Source: Gentiana macrophylla (lineage: Eukaryota; Streptophyta; Magnoliopsida; Gentianales; Gentianaceae). Taken from it: a DNA stretch of 64,000 nt. The stretch spans positions 3,534,001 through 3,598,000 of the forward strand of contig CM047805.1 of the NCBI GenBank assembly GCA_026214975.1. Reading direction: 5' to 3'. The notes under the pieces were generated by a model. It was not told where the DNA came from and made no database searches. It was given only the letters and a program-made list of their open reading frames with translations. The position numbers were made by a program, and so were the translations under genes. Every line of letters starts with the position of its first letter. Position 1 is the first letter of the stretch. Below, one piece after another: positions 20,944 through 30,952 of this stretch.

Positions 20944-21347
20944 TGGCCAATGTGGATGACCTGATTAATATTGATGTTGATGAGGAAGAGGAGACAGAGC
21001 AGATGCAGGAGGATTCTGAACAGACCTTATCTGTTATTCCTGAGGGTGGTGAAGCTTCTTGCCAGAAGGAAGCTGCGGACATAGGCGTTGATTCTGGCAA
21101 TGCTGCTCATAACACCATTTCCACTACACACCCTTCTGCTCAGAATATTCTGAGCACAATTAACACAGTGGAGATGCCTGTTGAAGAAGGTCTACCCAGT
21201 GATCAATCTACTGGTTTGAATGCTGTGCCTTTAAGGACCGTTTACCAGAGACAGAAGAAAAGGCACAGGTCAACCTCCTCTGGTAGTTCTGCGAGTGATT
21301 CCTCCTTTAACTTTGAGGATATGTCTGCTTAAGACTTTGCTGATTCT

Positions 21348-21417
21348 GTACGTAGCTTTTTATAGGATTTTTTATTTCTTCTTTAATTTCTGTCTTCTAA
21401 CATTTGGCCTTTTGCAG
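21348..21417 (+). other. Intron in the aORF (70 bp)
   Basis: Donor gtacgt and acceptor ttttgcag with a T-rich interior. It joins the Ser-rich segment to the coiled-coil exon. Confidence 0.6.
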
Positions 21418-22117
21418 TGCTACCGCCTGGGTAAGTCATTACACAAGAAAACCTCTAGCATGGCTAGGGATATTGCTGCCCTGAAACAGAAAGTGGTTCA
21501 CCTGGAGGAGGCTAATGCCAAGGTGACTAGTTTGGAAGAAACCAACCTTGCACTGGTATTTTCAGAGGTTGCTGCTCGCCAGGAGATTGAGCAATTGAAA
21601 GCCAATCGTGCCAAAAACTGAGGGTTTTTTATTCACTCAAGAGGAGCAATTAAAGCTTAGAGATCAGCAGCTGAAGAAAATAAATGAGGAGAATCAACAG
21701 CATCTTGCCACAGTGAAGAAAATGAAAAATGACTTTGATGAAACTGTGAGAAAGATGGAAGAAACTCCTGCTCAGAATATTATCCAGAAGGTTGTTGCAG
21801 GATATAAAGCTTCTCCTGAGACTTATGAGGAAATCCAAATCATCTTGGCTCCTGCTCTGCGTAGAGGGTATACCCTTGGTGTTGATGAAGCCAAGCCAGC
21901 CGATCTAGTGATTAGCACCTTGCCTAATCACAAGTTATATGATAAGAAAGCTGGCGAGATCTTCACCAGGCGGTATGATGAGTATAAGAGTGGGGAATAC
22001 ATCATCCGCAAGTATGCGAAAAGAAGTCTGCACAGTCTTCTGCTCCTTCTTCATCTTGATTTGATATTTTGTTTTGAAAAACTGATAAATGATTTGTGGT
22101 TTTGCTGTGGTTTTTGA

Positions 22118-22354
22118 GCAGCTTTTGATGTAATAACTTTACCTGATATTTGTTGTTGATGTATGATACTTTGATCGTTTAAACATTTGAATTGGCTTCT
22201 ATTTTGACATTTTCTAGACTTAGAGCGTTATCTCCTTGTTGCGCTGCAAAGAAGTTAGGATTAGTTATCGTTAGCTTCTTTTTATATATAATATATGTTG
22301 CCTGAATCGCCGTTAGTTTAACACTTAGGACTTTATTGATCTTTTGCACGGAAT
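22118..22354. other. Non-coding sequence between the aORF and the tandem repeats
   Basis: No gene seen. Nearly identical to 49,647-49,890. Confidence 0.6.
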
Positions 22355-22825
22355 TTTGTAGTGGGTCTTCTGCCCATAATGTCCTTGCGCTGCAGGTTTG
22401 CCATTTAGAATTTTCAATTGGGTCATCTACCCAGAATTATCTAGCGCTGCAAGTTTAACACCTGTGTTTTTTTAATTGGGACCTCTGTCCAGAATGTCCT
22501 TGCGCTGCAAGTTTGACATTTAGATTTTTTAATTGGGTCCTCTGCCCAAAATTATCTTGCGCTGCAAGTTTAACACTTGTGTTTTTTAATTGGGACCTCT
22601 GTCCAGAATGTCCTTGCACTGCAAGTTTGACACTCATATATTTTTTAATTGGACACTTAGATTTTTAATTGGGACTTCTGCCCAAAATGTCCTTGCACTG
22701 CAAGTTTGACACTTAGGTTTTTAATTGGGACTTCTGCCCAGAATGTCCTTGCACTGCAAGTTTGACATTTAGATTTTTAGTTGGGTCCTCTGCCCAGATT
22801 TCTCTTGTGCTGTAAGTTTAATGCT
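22355..22825. repeat. About eight tandem copies of a ~57-bp unit in D
   Basis: The unit resembles 'cttgcgctgcaagtttgaca ... tttttaattgggacctctgcccagaatgtc'. Copies start near 22,383, 22,441, 22,499, 22,556, 22,613, 22,691, 22,747 and 22,803. Hypervariable tandem repeats between pol and the 3' LTR are known in Tat elements and can seed satellites. Confidence 0.9.
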
Positions 22826-22930
22826 AGATTTTCAGGCATCCTGTCTTTAATTCCGTGTTTCAACACAAGTTAAAATATTCACATATATAATCACAAAATT
22901 AAGAAAGATATATATTCAAGGTAGCATCAC

Positions 22931-23105
22931 TCAAGAAAATAAAACTATCTTAAGGAAAAAATTCCTTAAATGAATAGCATTCCAGCTTCTAGGAATGGTT
23001 TTTCCGGAGGCATTAGCTATTTGATAAGAACCTTTTCCATGTACTTTGATAATTTTATAAGGACCTTCCCAATTTGGGTCTAGCTTTCCAATGGGACCTT
23101 GCTTG
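22931..23105 (-). CDS. Integrase C-terminal end of D (distal to the insertion of C)
   Basis: The frame contains GPIGKLDPNWEGPYKI and IPRSWNAIHLRNF, the conserved C-terminal tail of Tat integrases, and stops at 22,931. The proximal part is at 56,090-56,848 on the other side of element C. The original frame is interrupted only by C and its TSD. Confidence 0.85.
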
Positions 23106-23110
23106 CTGGC
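23106..23110. repeat. Left TSD of element C
   Basis: ctggc, matched at 56,085-56,089. Confidence 0.85.
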
Positions 23111-24130
23111 TGATAGCAAAATAACAAACCGCTAACTTTAACCGACAGAGTATCGGGTCAACGGTAGTATAGTGTTGTCAAGGTCAAATCCACAGGGAGT
23201 AATGTCTAAGTACCAAAGTCGACTTAGAACTTAGTTCAGGTCAAAATAGTGGTGGAGAGATATTATACTAGTGTAAAAGTAAAGATTATACTAACGAGTT
23301 TACTTAAGTATTAAAGGGTATAGTCGAACTATGATCCCACGAGCTACTTTTACCCCACAGGAAGGACTTAACAGGCGCGTGTCTTAACCGACCTACCTAT
23401 CTAATGTAGTTTAACGACATCCACAGTGCCAACTCGATTCTAGCGATTAGGTGAACAACTCGATCTAACCACCCTATGTGAAGTTAATTAATTCTCCCTT
23501 TAGAAAACCGATTAACCTAACATGATTAAGCTCTAGAGTCGCTCGAACAATGATGACAAACCTCTGTATTGGGTTCGGATCTAACAACTAGGCCGAATCT
23601 ACGCAACGATCCTAAAACCCCTTATCCCACATCTCACCGCAAAATGCATTTATAAGTTCGATGTGTGTGACAGTGAACTAGGTGATCAATCTAATTCAAA
23701 GACGTTAAAATAAGTTTTAGGACGTGGATTAATCGTTTAAACAATAATTTACGCACTACACAAATCCCTATCTCATCCCCCTTAGGGTTTTTGCTCGTTT
23801 TCACATAATTCGACTACACATGAATTTAGCTACTCATAATTATGCTAATAAACAAAATAAGAATTGAACTCATGCTAGAAATAATAAAAGAGAAAGTATT
23901 CATTACCATATAAATGAGGAAAAATCTGATCTGAAACAGTGCGAAGAAATAATCCACCAAAAAGACAATCTTTTGAACTTGAAATGTAAATCTAAGCTAT
24001 GAAAAGTGTTTAGAATCAAATGATGTAATTTATAGGATCAAAGGGTGATCACACTACACTAAAACCGCACACAAATCGCCTAAAAAGAGTCTAAAGTCAG
24101 CCAAAGATCAGTAGGGGCTGAATGAGCTGC

Positions 24131-24140
24131 GTATTTATAG
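24131..24140 (-). promoter_or_regulatory. TATA-like box of LTR C
   Basis: Minus-strand CTATAAATAC. The acgcccgtc cluster starts about 30-40 bp upstream in sense. Confidence 0.5.
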
Positions 24141-24169
24141 ATTAGGTCGAAATCTGCTGCTGTCGGTCC

Positions 24170-24540
24170 CGGACGCCCGTCTGGTCCATGTCAGACGCCT
24201 GTCCGCCTGGAAAATATGAAGATATTAGGGCTTCGTCTTCATTGGACGGGCGTTCGCATTCCTCTGGACGCCCATATGGTAACTTATCACTTGAGGCTTT
24301 TCGACCCCTGGACGCTCGTCACGTAAACACGGGCGTCCGTGCGTGTTAAATGAAGCCGTGAATCAGGTGAGCCTACCCAAACGCCCGTCTGGGGGTCTTT
24401 TGGGCGCCCGTCCAGCCAAAAACATAACTTTCGAATGAGTGTCAATCTTTGTGGGCGCCCGTGCGGAATGAGCAACGCCCGTCGATGTGGCCTTCCTCAG
24501 ACGCCCATCCGAGGTATATCAAACGCCCGCCTGGCTTGTC
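24170..24540. repeat. Cluster of (g)gacgcccgtc motifs in U3 of C
   Basis: About ten variants (gacgcccgtc, agacgcctgtcc, gacgggcgttc, gacgctcgtc, gggcgcccgt, acgcccgcc) spread over 370 bp, in both orientations. Some are preserved in the truncated right LTR at 55,650-55,735. They are candidate enhancer or protein-binding repeats; function inferred only. Confidence 0.75.
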
Positions 24541-25604
24541 CTCATCCCAAACTTGGCTTTTCTTCACTTTTTATGCTACATTCGGGCCCACGATCATGTC
24601 TCATAGTCCAAAACATCGCCTTCCGGGTCCTCGAGTCACCTAAGTCTGCAATAACATAGACAAACAAACACCACGCATAATTCCGCAAGACAAAAGCGCT
24701 CGGAAAAGAGTGAAATATCGCTAAAAAGGCGGAGTTTACTATCGATATGACAGTTTAACTCCCCGTGCATATAATTCCTGATATTACTCTCGACACGGTC
24801 TATATCTACCCAAAATATGCCAATAAGGTGATAAACGGGGGATAAACTGCACCCCAAAGTACAGTAAAGTTGACTCCCATCAACCACCCCACACTTAGCC
24901 TTTGCTCGTCCTCGAGCAAGTTAGGCGCTCTAAAACAGACCATGGGATCAACTTTACGACACATGCATAGCGCTCACGACATCAAGGCAAAAGTAAAGTA
25001 GACAATGAACGTACACCACTTGACTCTATCTTACCACGAAAACGAAGTGTGTGTGATATAAACCGAGGGCTATACTCAAAACGATCACCGGCTTTGAATA
25101 CCGACCAAATGACTACACACAACTCATACCGGGCTAGAATCTCCACTAATCGAGGCAACCGAGACTAAATATGGTCAAGTAGGACTTGAAGGGTTATAAT
25201 GTCAAGCTCGGGACGGGGTTAATCGAAAGGAAATTTTGGGACTGGAGAAAGAGAGAAACACGAGTGAACCTAATCATTTCATGTATTCTCGCTTTGAAAC
25301 TACATCAAACCACACCAAAATTCTTTCGATTCTTTCTGTACTAATTTATAAACAACCACAACCTTAACATCATACTCTTATGTATCCAACCATCCTTCTT
25401 TGACTCTTTCCTTTTTCAACTTTTATTCAAACTTCTTCTCTCTTTTTTTTCATTCTTTTTCATTGCTTTTCATTTTTTTCTTCTCTTTTTTTTCTTTTTT
25501 TTTTTCGAACCACAAGCCTCACAATAGATTCCTCGAGCTCCTCCCCTTCATTAAATTAGCTCGTACCAACCAACTCCTCTCAAAACATGCACCATCTCCC
25601 ACCC

Positions 25605-25626
25605 CACACTTGCTTCAGCAAGTGTG
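25605..25626 (-). other. Hairpin beside a polypurine-like tract in C
   Basis: A perfect 9-bp stem (cacacttgc / gcaagtgtg) with a 4-nt loop ttca. The outer stem bases overlap the ccccacactt tract. Confidence 0.6.
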
Positions 25627-26187
25627 TCTAAAGTAACAATTAAGTCCACTCGTAGGGTGATCAAAAGTAACGTGACCAATAATAAAGCTCAGGGTTAGGA
25701 TAATACAGGCTAAGTAACCAAACGGCTCATTTCGGACGGTGGTCAGACCGTCCTATCAAGGCTTAGAGGGGTTACGAGGGAAAAATGTTGGGATTTTGGC
25801 TTATTTGGCTCTGGCTAGGTCAAAGAAGCGCCATAACTCTCATCCCATATCCGGCCTAGGTCAACCTTTCTATTTCGCCTCGAAACTAGTGGTATAAGTG
25901 TGTATAGCAACAAAACTAAGTACAACCAAGGTCTACGTGCATTAAAAAGGGTTCGTATCGTGACAAAATAAAATCGCCCGGCATACATTACTCATCTACT
26001 AAGACATCTACCAAATCCATCTTGAGAAACATGCATATAACGCGGTGTCAAATCATGAAAAGTTTTAAAATTTTAAGCCACGAACTGACTCGAAAACGGA
26101 CATTAACTAAGCATATCACAATTAATGGCATATTTATCAATCGAAACAATAAAGCTAAGTCGTATCCACCCCCCACTTCGAATGAAG

Positions 26188-26201
26188 CACTGTTCTCAGT
26201 G
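26188..26201 (-). other. Conserved small hairpin in C
   Basis: Stem cactg/cagtg with loop ttct (sense CACTG-AGAA-CAGTG), followed in sense by a purine tract GTGGGGGG. The equivalent positions in A (37,272-37,291) and B (31,880-31,893) have different but still complementary stems. Confidence 0.6.
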
Positions 26202-26642
26202 TGTGAATGAGATAGAAAAAGGAGACTTAGCTGTAGACCCGGCAGAAAGGCGCTATCAAATCCCATAACATTCGTGAGAAAACACGACCCCAATCCCTAT
26301 TCCAAACAAAAACAACCACAGCAAAGCACGCACGGGACATGATCCACGTGCCAAGGCATGCAATAGGGATATAGGGTATAAAACGTAGAAGGCCTTGTCA
26401 CGTCAGAAAACTCGATAGGCAATATATGTAGCACATCACATATTAGCTTTAGATGGAAAAATCACCCACACGGGTAAAGCACAGAACATCTAAGCATCAA
26501 ATATAAGGCCACAGAGGCACACTCATCATAGAAAGCATCACACGTGCATACATATCATAGTCAAGGGATAAATTCATATAAGAGCACATAGGCGGATAGT
26601 CCTAGATTCCTTTCAATTCCACACAGTTTTAGTAAGGCGGGG

Positions 26643-27068
26643 TTGCCTCCCCCCAAGCGCCTTTGTTTTACGTCGTTGGCTCGACCGGGTGACGCTGAAC
26701 AAACTCAACTCAAAACAACCTCAAATAACTTACCAAATAAACACATACCATGTCAACCAAATTCGGCATTCGATCATGAGTTTAAACATGCTCGTAGATA
26801 TCCCAAGGGCAATCATAAAAATAGTCGAGCTAGTGAGCGGCTTACCTCGTGCCACTTGTGCTGCTTTCTCTTGCCATCTCACACTCTCTTTCCTCTCCGG
26901 CTTTGGCGATGTCTTCCTCTTAGACTTCTTGTAATCAGGCGGTTCATCAATCCGCACTTTTCCCAGCTTGGAGGGCACCGGTGCAATGGGCGATCCCGAT
27001 TTATTCTGTGCCTCGATCTTGCCTCGATCGACGACGTCTCGTAAGCGCACCGCATCTCCTTTTGACAA
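26643..27068 (-). pseudogene. Charged C-terminal tail of a deleted pol (element C)
   Basis: The minus frame contains RLRDVVDRGKIEAQNKSGS and the basic stretch KKSKRKTSPKPERKES. Its plus-strand context 'ggttgcctcc...aagcgcctttg...cgtcgttggctcga' corresponds to the sequence downstream of integrase in element A (about 37,780-37,830). It therefore probably marks the remnant 3' end of pol; everything between protease and here is missing. The assignment is tentative. Confidence 0.4.
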
Positions 27069-27118
27069 TATTTTTCTTCCTGCACGTCAATACGCACCAC
27101 ACCACAAGAAAAAAAAGA

Positions 27119-28297
27119 TTATGTATATAAACATTCATCATTTATAGCTTTTGGACCTCTATCCTTGTAAACATTTAACCGCTCTCTCTCGCCCCCAACA
27201 CCAAAAGAAATATCTCCACTCTTAAATCCTATCTGAGCGTCACTGGTGGTCAAAAAGGGGTGACCTAACAAAACAGAGGTCTTGGAATCCATCTCCATGT
27301 CAAGAATCACAAAATCCACAGGGAACATGAACTTGCCTACCTGAACTAGAACATCTTCAGCTACCCCCAACGGTTTCCTCACCGACCTATCAGCCATTTG
27401 TAGGGTCATTCCCGTAGGCTCTAAATCATCTAACCCTAATTTTTCATATAAAGCCTTAGGCATCAAGCTCACAGAAGCTCCTAAATCACATAAAACATTC
27501 TCAATTACAGTATTGCCTATGGTGATAGGAATGGTGAAACCTCCTCTATCTCTCATCTTAGGGGGGATCTTACTGTCATAAACTGCTGAACACTCCTCCC
27601 TCGGCTTAACTACCTTACCCATTTTCTCTCTACTTGCCAACATCCCTTTCAAACACTTAAAATACTCAGGCACACTAGCAACTGCCTCTAACAGGGGGAC
27701 ATTGATCTCTACCTTCCTAAGAATGTCAAGGAACCTATGCTGATTTTCAGTAAGAACTGTCTTCTTAGGGCCTTTAGGTGGGTAAGACAACGTATTCTCA
27801 TCAAAATCAGGAGGGGGAGGGGGCATAAAGTCATGTTTACCTCGAGCTTTTGGCCTTGGAGGCCCAGATGTAGCTTCTTGTCTTGTTGCTGGCTTGCTTG
27901 GTTCCTCCTCTTTTATATCCGAAACTATGAAATCCTGCTTCTCCATTGCTTCAGCTCTCTTGGATTGAGCTGCTTGCTCTCTCTCAGCTTCTAGTGCCCT
28001 CTCTTTCCTAGCAATCGCGAGATCTCTCTTGGCAGCAGCTAACTCTCTTTTCATAGCTTCCAACTCAATTTCCATTATATTCCTTTCTGCTGCTGCAGTC
28101 TCATCCTCTTTATCCAAATATTTCTCTGCTTCAACCCCTCTCTTGGGCTGGTCCACTCCTAACTCTCTACCACTTCTAGTGAATATTGCATTCACTTGTC
28201 TCGGGTTCTGCTCTGCATCACTCAAATTCTTCTTCAGTGTGTTTGTGATTTGCCTAACTTGGGTTTCCAAATTCCGAATGGCGGAGTGAGTGGCCAC
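27119..28297 (-). CDS. Gag C-terminal linker and retropepsin-like protease of C
   Basis: Open for 392 codons on the minus strand. A coiled-coil/charged stretch rich in Glu, Arg and Ala (about residues 70-125) is followed by Pro-rich linkers, then DENTLSYPPKGPKKT and NVPLLEAVASVPEYFKCLK. The protease has CDLGASVSLMPKALY at the active site (Athila elements often have D-L-G-A-S here), VLVQVGKFMFPVDFVILDME and LLGHPFLTTSDAQI. It would process Gag. The frame ends at 27,119 shortly after the protease, where RT should begin but does not. Confidence 0.85.
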   Translation of the reverse strand: MATHSAIRNLETQVRQITNTLKKNLSDAEQNPRQVNAIFTRSGRELGVDQPKRGVEAEKYLDKEDETAAAERNIMEIELEAMKRELAAAKRDLAIARKERALEAEREQAAQSKRAEAMEKQDFIVSDIKEEEPSKPATRQEATSGPPRPKARGKHDFMPPPPPDFDENTLSYPPKGPKKTVLTENQHRFLDILRKVEINVPLLEAVASVPEYFKCLKGMLASREKMGKVVKPREECSAVYDSKIPPKMRDRGGFTIPITIGNTVIENVLCDLGASVSLMPKALYEKLGLDDLEPTGMTLQMADRSVRKPLGVAEDVLVQVGKFMFPVDFVILDMEMDSKTSVLLGHPFLTTSDAQIGFKSGDISFGVGGERERLNVYKDRGPKAINDECLYT

Positions 28298-29350
28298 TTT
28301 TGCTCAACAAAGATTTTTATTCAATTCGAGATCTGATCTATACAATCTTTCCAGGATTATCTCGTGGACGTCTTCGAGCACCGTAATTGTTCAATTGTTG
28401 AGTGTTACGATTGTTCTCGGTGAAGATGAGCATACGGATCTTGATATGTGCGCGAGTATCAAGTTTCGAGTGGTGATTTGCTTGCCGATTACCTGCGCCC
28501 CGATTACGATTCCGGCCTTGACTCGCCTCATTCGATTCGTCCTTGATTATTCGGCCCCGATTCGATTATTCGCTGTTGGTGGCCCCATTCTTTGGTTGTT
28601 CGATACATGCCTTGATCGGTATTTTGATAGGCATTCGATTCTACTGGTTCGATTCCAAGCGGTTATTTGGGCTTTGGTTACGCTGAACCTTTGGTTACGA
28701 TTGTTATTGTTTCGATTCCAATTATGCTCTGTTGGTTACGATTCCGATTACCCCATTACCTTGTCCAATATAGCTCACATTGTCTTCTGCGCTTTGCTCT
28801 TCCATGCCATACTCGAGCTCGGCTGGCCTCGCTTTGGTTATCAAAGTTCGATTCCTTTGCTTTCGCCAAACTCTTTGCCGATTCATATTCATACGCCCCA
28901 TTGCATAGATATCCATTATTTGTTGGTCATTTCGATTTCAAGATTGTTGTTGTCTTGGAGTAGGTGTCAATCTGTTGGGGATAAGTGGGTTTTTCGATGA
29001 TGCACATTCCATGGCGAGAATGTCCACCTCCATAAAGTTGGCATTGCTGTGCCTTTTTCCGTTCTAATTCCATTTGGTCCATCTTTAACACCATTTCTTG
29101 CATCTTGTCGTGCATGCCGCCTCTCTATCAAGTTCCTCTTTCGGTGACTTTACACTTTCCATGGGGCTTTCTTCTTCTTTCGCTCGACCCCATTGTCCTT
29201 CTCCATCTGCCGCATTCTCAATCTGTCTCATAGCTTGTTCTGGCGGCAGATTCATGATATCTCCGCCACTGGCAGCCTTCAGCATATTCTGGTCCATTGG
29301 CTCTAAGGCCCTGAATAATATAATAACCTGTTCCATCGTAGAAAAATGTG
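28298..29350 (-). pseudogene. Gag C-terminal half of C (Asn/Arg-rich, degenerate)
   Basis: From 29,336 the frame reads VIILFRALEPMDQNMLKAASGG and MNLPPEQAMRQIENAA, typical of the Athila gag C-terminal domain. A degenerate knuckle follows (CQLYGGGHSRHGMC, second Cys replaced by Tyr). Then about 650 bp are rich in Asn-Arg codons (sense GGNAATCGNAAT), which give false open frames on the plus strand. Frame breaks occur around 29,085 and 28,300. It continues gag from 48,305-49,065 across element B. Confidence 0.75.
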
Positions 29351-29355
29351 TGGAG
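29351..29355. repeat. Left TSD of element B
   Basis: tggag, matched at 48,300-48,304. Confidence 0.88.
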
Positions 29356-30467
29356 TGATTGAGGTCAAGTTAAATTATTAACTCGATGCCTAACTAACAC
29401 ACTAGAAAGAGAACTAGGTTCAATCGTAGTATAGCTAGATAGAGTCGAGGTCGATCCCACAGAGACTCGGCACAAACAAAACACAACTTTATCCTATTAG
29501 AACTAAATTGAAAGGGCGGTCTACGACCAACTAAATGCAGTAAATAAAATAGTGACAACCACAAGACACAGAATAGCACAAAGACAAACGAAAGACTACT
29601 CAAAACACGGATAATACTGTGGATATTATCTAAACAAACAGTATTGATTACGCTAGTAGATTATAACTCCCCCATGTGAATTAGGATGATAACGAGATAA
29701 AACAAACGTTAAAGATTAATCATTATGATTACGGGAGTCATCCCCTAAGGTAGATTTAGCTCCGATTAGGCCATCTAAATCATCGTGCCTCCATTACGTG
29801 ACTTCGCTTTTTAATGCCTCCATCTCATATAACTTCTGACACAATTACGAAACTAGGGATGCCGGTATAAACCGTAACCTCATCTAAGCAACATTCCTCG
29901 GGTAAGGCGTACTTCTTAGATGCCGATTCAATCTATATCCTAAGTAACAATCACTTTTTAGGTTTCATGTTAAATTATGATGACAAATAATTAAGTTGAT
30001 CAGGTTTAATTACTCGTTTTAATTCCAAATCAGAGAATCTGACGTAGTCAAAGCCGATCATAATATTGCCCTACACATCACCACGCTCGGTCAACCGAAT
30101 GACAAAGACTCGGGCGACCAAATGACATGTCTCGGTCGACCGAACCTGAGTTCGTGTTGGTACAAATCATGATTACTTCTTAACGCGTTTTTAACCTAAA
30201 CGCATGGGTTCGTAAATTAATCTACATCACGCAATCAATACAAGAGAAACTACTCCATAATAAAATATATCAGATCTACGAATAAAGATTGCACAATTGA
30301 ATAGTCATATCCTCGAAGACGAGAGTGACTCCCACTCTTTAATGCGCTCCCAAACCGGAGACTCCGATGAATCCACAATGTACGAACATAAAGAAAAGAA
30401 AACTAAAACTTAAAAACTCAAATTGTCTTGTGTTGTAATGGTGTGTTTTCTCAACTCGTAGTCTTTG

Positions 30468-30476
30468 CTTATATAG
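30468..30476 (-). promoter_or_regulatory. TATA-like box of LTR B (3' copy)
   Basis: Minus-strand CTATATAAG. Two TCGGTCGACCGA palindromes lie 84-117 bp upstream in sense. The 5' LTR has the same box at 47,821-47,829. Confidence 0.55.
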
Positions 30477-30559
30477 AGGATTCTGCCGACATAGGATGGA
30501 TCTAGAAGATATGCACGCGTTTTAGGTCTGGATAGCTTTGGGTAGCCGAACCACATGCC

Positions 30560-30593
30560 TCGGTCGACCGAATGAAGGGGCTCGGTCGACCGA
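30560..30593. repeat. Pair of 12-bp palindromes TCGGTCGACCGA in LTR B
   Basis: Two perfect copies 22 bp apart (30,560-30,571 and 30,582-30,593), repeated in the other LTR at 47,909-47,920 and 47,931-47,942. Further single copies and near copies occur at 30,091-30,143 and 47,439-47,495. Confidence 0.9.
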
Positions 30594-30952
30594 GCCTCTC
30601 TCAGCACGTGTTTAACGCGTTTTCTTGTTAACTTGTTCCCCACATTGCACTCTTCTATGCTGATCTGATTTGTCTCTTGATTAATGCTCCGATTTTCTTC
30701 CTTATTATCTTGAGATCCACTGATTGAATGACATTAATCCTCTCGATTTATCACACTCTGCAAAATCAGTATTTATCGCACAAATAAATTGGTCTTTAAT
30801 AATAAAAACAGCTAAATACCAAAAATCATATTAATAATCACTTAACATTAAATAATAAATATTAACAAGTGATTTAATATGAAATATATATAATTAACTC
30901 CGATTTAAGGTTAGAATTGATGACATAAATAGGTATATTTTAACCGTCATCA

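Larger units (their letters stand above)
19860..22117 (+). pseudogene. Antisense ORF (aORF) of Tat element D, 'putative gypsy-type transposon' protein, disrupted
   Basis: Reads opposite to gag-pol, between integrase and the 3' LTR, the position of the extra antisense ORFs known in Tat elements. The N-terminal part (20,058-20,517) contains RFPLPPGYVEVMRYY and VGQIHPNSVKFLVGL, which I associate with the Transposase_28 family (recalled, not searched). The next exons are acidic (ANVDDLINIDVDEEEE), followed by a coiled coil (LEEANAKVTSLEE, QLKKINEENQQHL) and a C-terminal domain (YTLGVDEAKPADLV). Two GT-AG introns are visible. Frame breaks occur near 20,060-20,100, at 20,520 and at 21,612, where one extra A shifts the frame compared with the copy at 49,069. 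Function unknown. Confidence 0.8.
23111..24882 (-). repeat. 3' LTR of C (1,772 bp)
   Basis: tgatagc...cccatca. It carries the shared U5 core 'aaatccacaggga' (23,186-23,198), a TATA-like box at 24,131-24,140, and a cluster of acgcccgtc words (24,170-24,540). The last 432 bp match the right copy at 55,649-56,084. Confidence 0.92.
24883..26640 (-). other. 3' non-coding region of C with polypurine tracts
   Basis: No gene. Next to the LTR is a polypurine tract (sense AAGTGTGGGGTGGT). A T-rich tract lies at 25,400-25,505. At 25,605-25,626 there is a 9-bp stem, 4-nt loop hairpin beside another AAGTGTGGGGT, and at 26,188-26,201 a small hairpin beside a third GTGGGGGG. I looked for an env-like ORF, as some Athila elements have, and found none. 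Confidence 0.6.
29356..30952 (-). repeat. 3' LTR of B
   Basis: tgattgagg...ccgtcatca. It includes the U5 core gtcgatcccacagaga (29,450-29,465), a TATA-like box at 30,468-30,476 and palindromic tcggtcgaccga copies at 30,132, 30,560 and 30,582. Confidence 0.95.

Noticed and set aside
22355..22825. Regularly spaced repeats resembling a CRISPR array
   Set aside because: Unit is a ~57-bp diverged tandem repeat without unique spacers, inside a plant retrotransposon.
26643..27044. 133-codon plus-strand open frame
   Set aside because: Overlaps antisense to the charged pol-tail remnant of C; no domain, and no promoter context.
28290..29000. 236-codon open frame on the plus strand
   Set aside because: Antisense to the Asn/Arg-rich tail of C's gag. 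The repeated codon pattern removes stops on the opposite strand. No recognisable domain.
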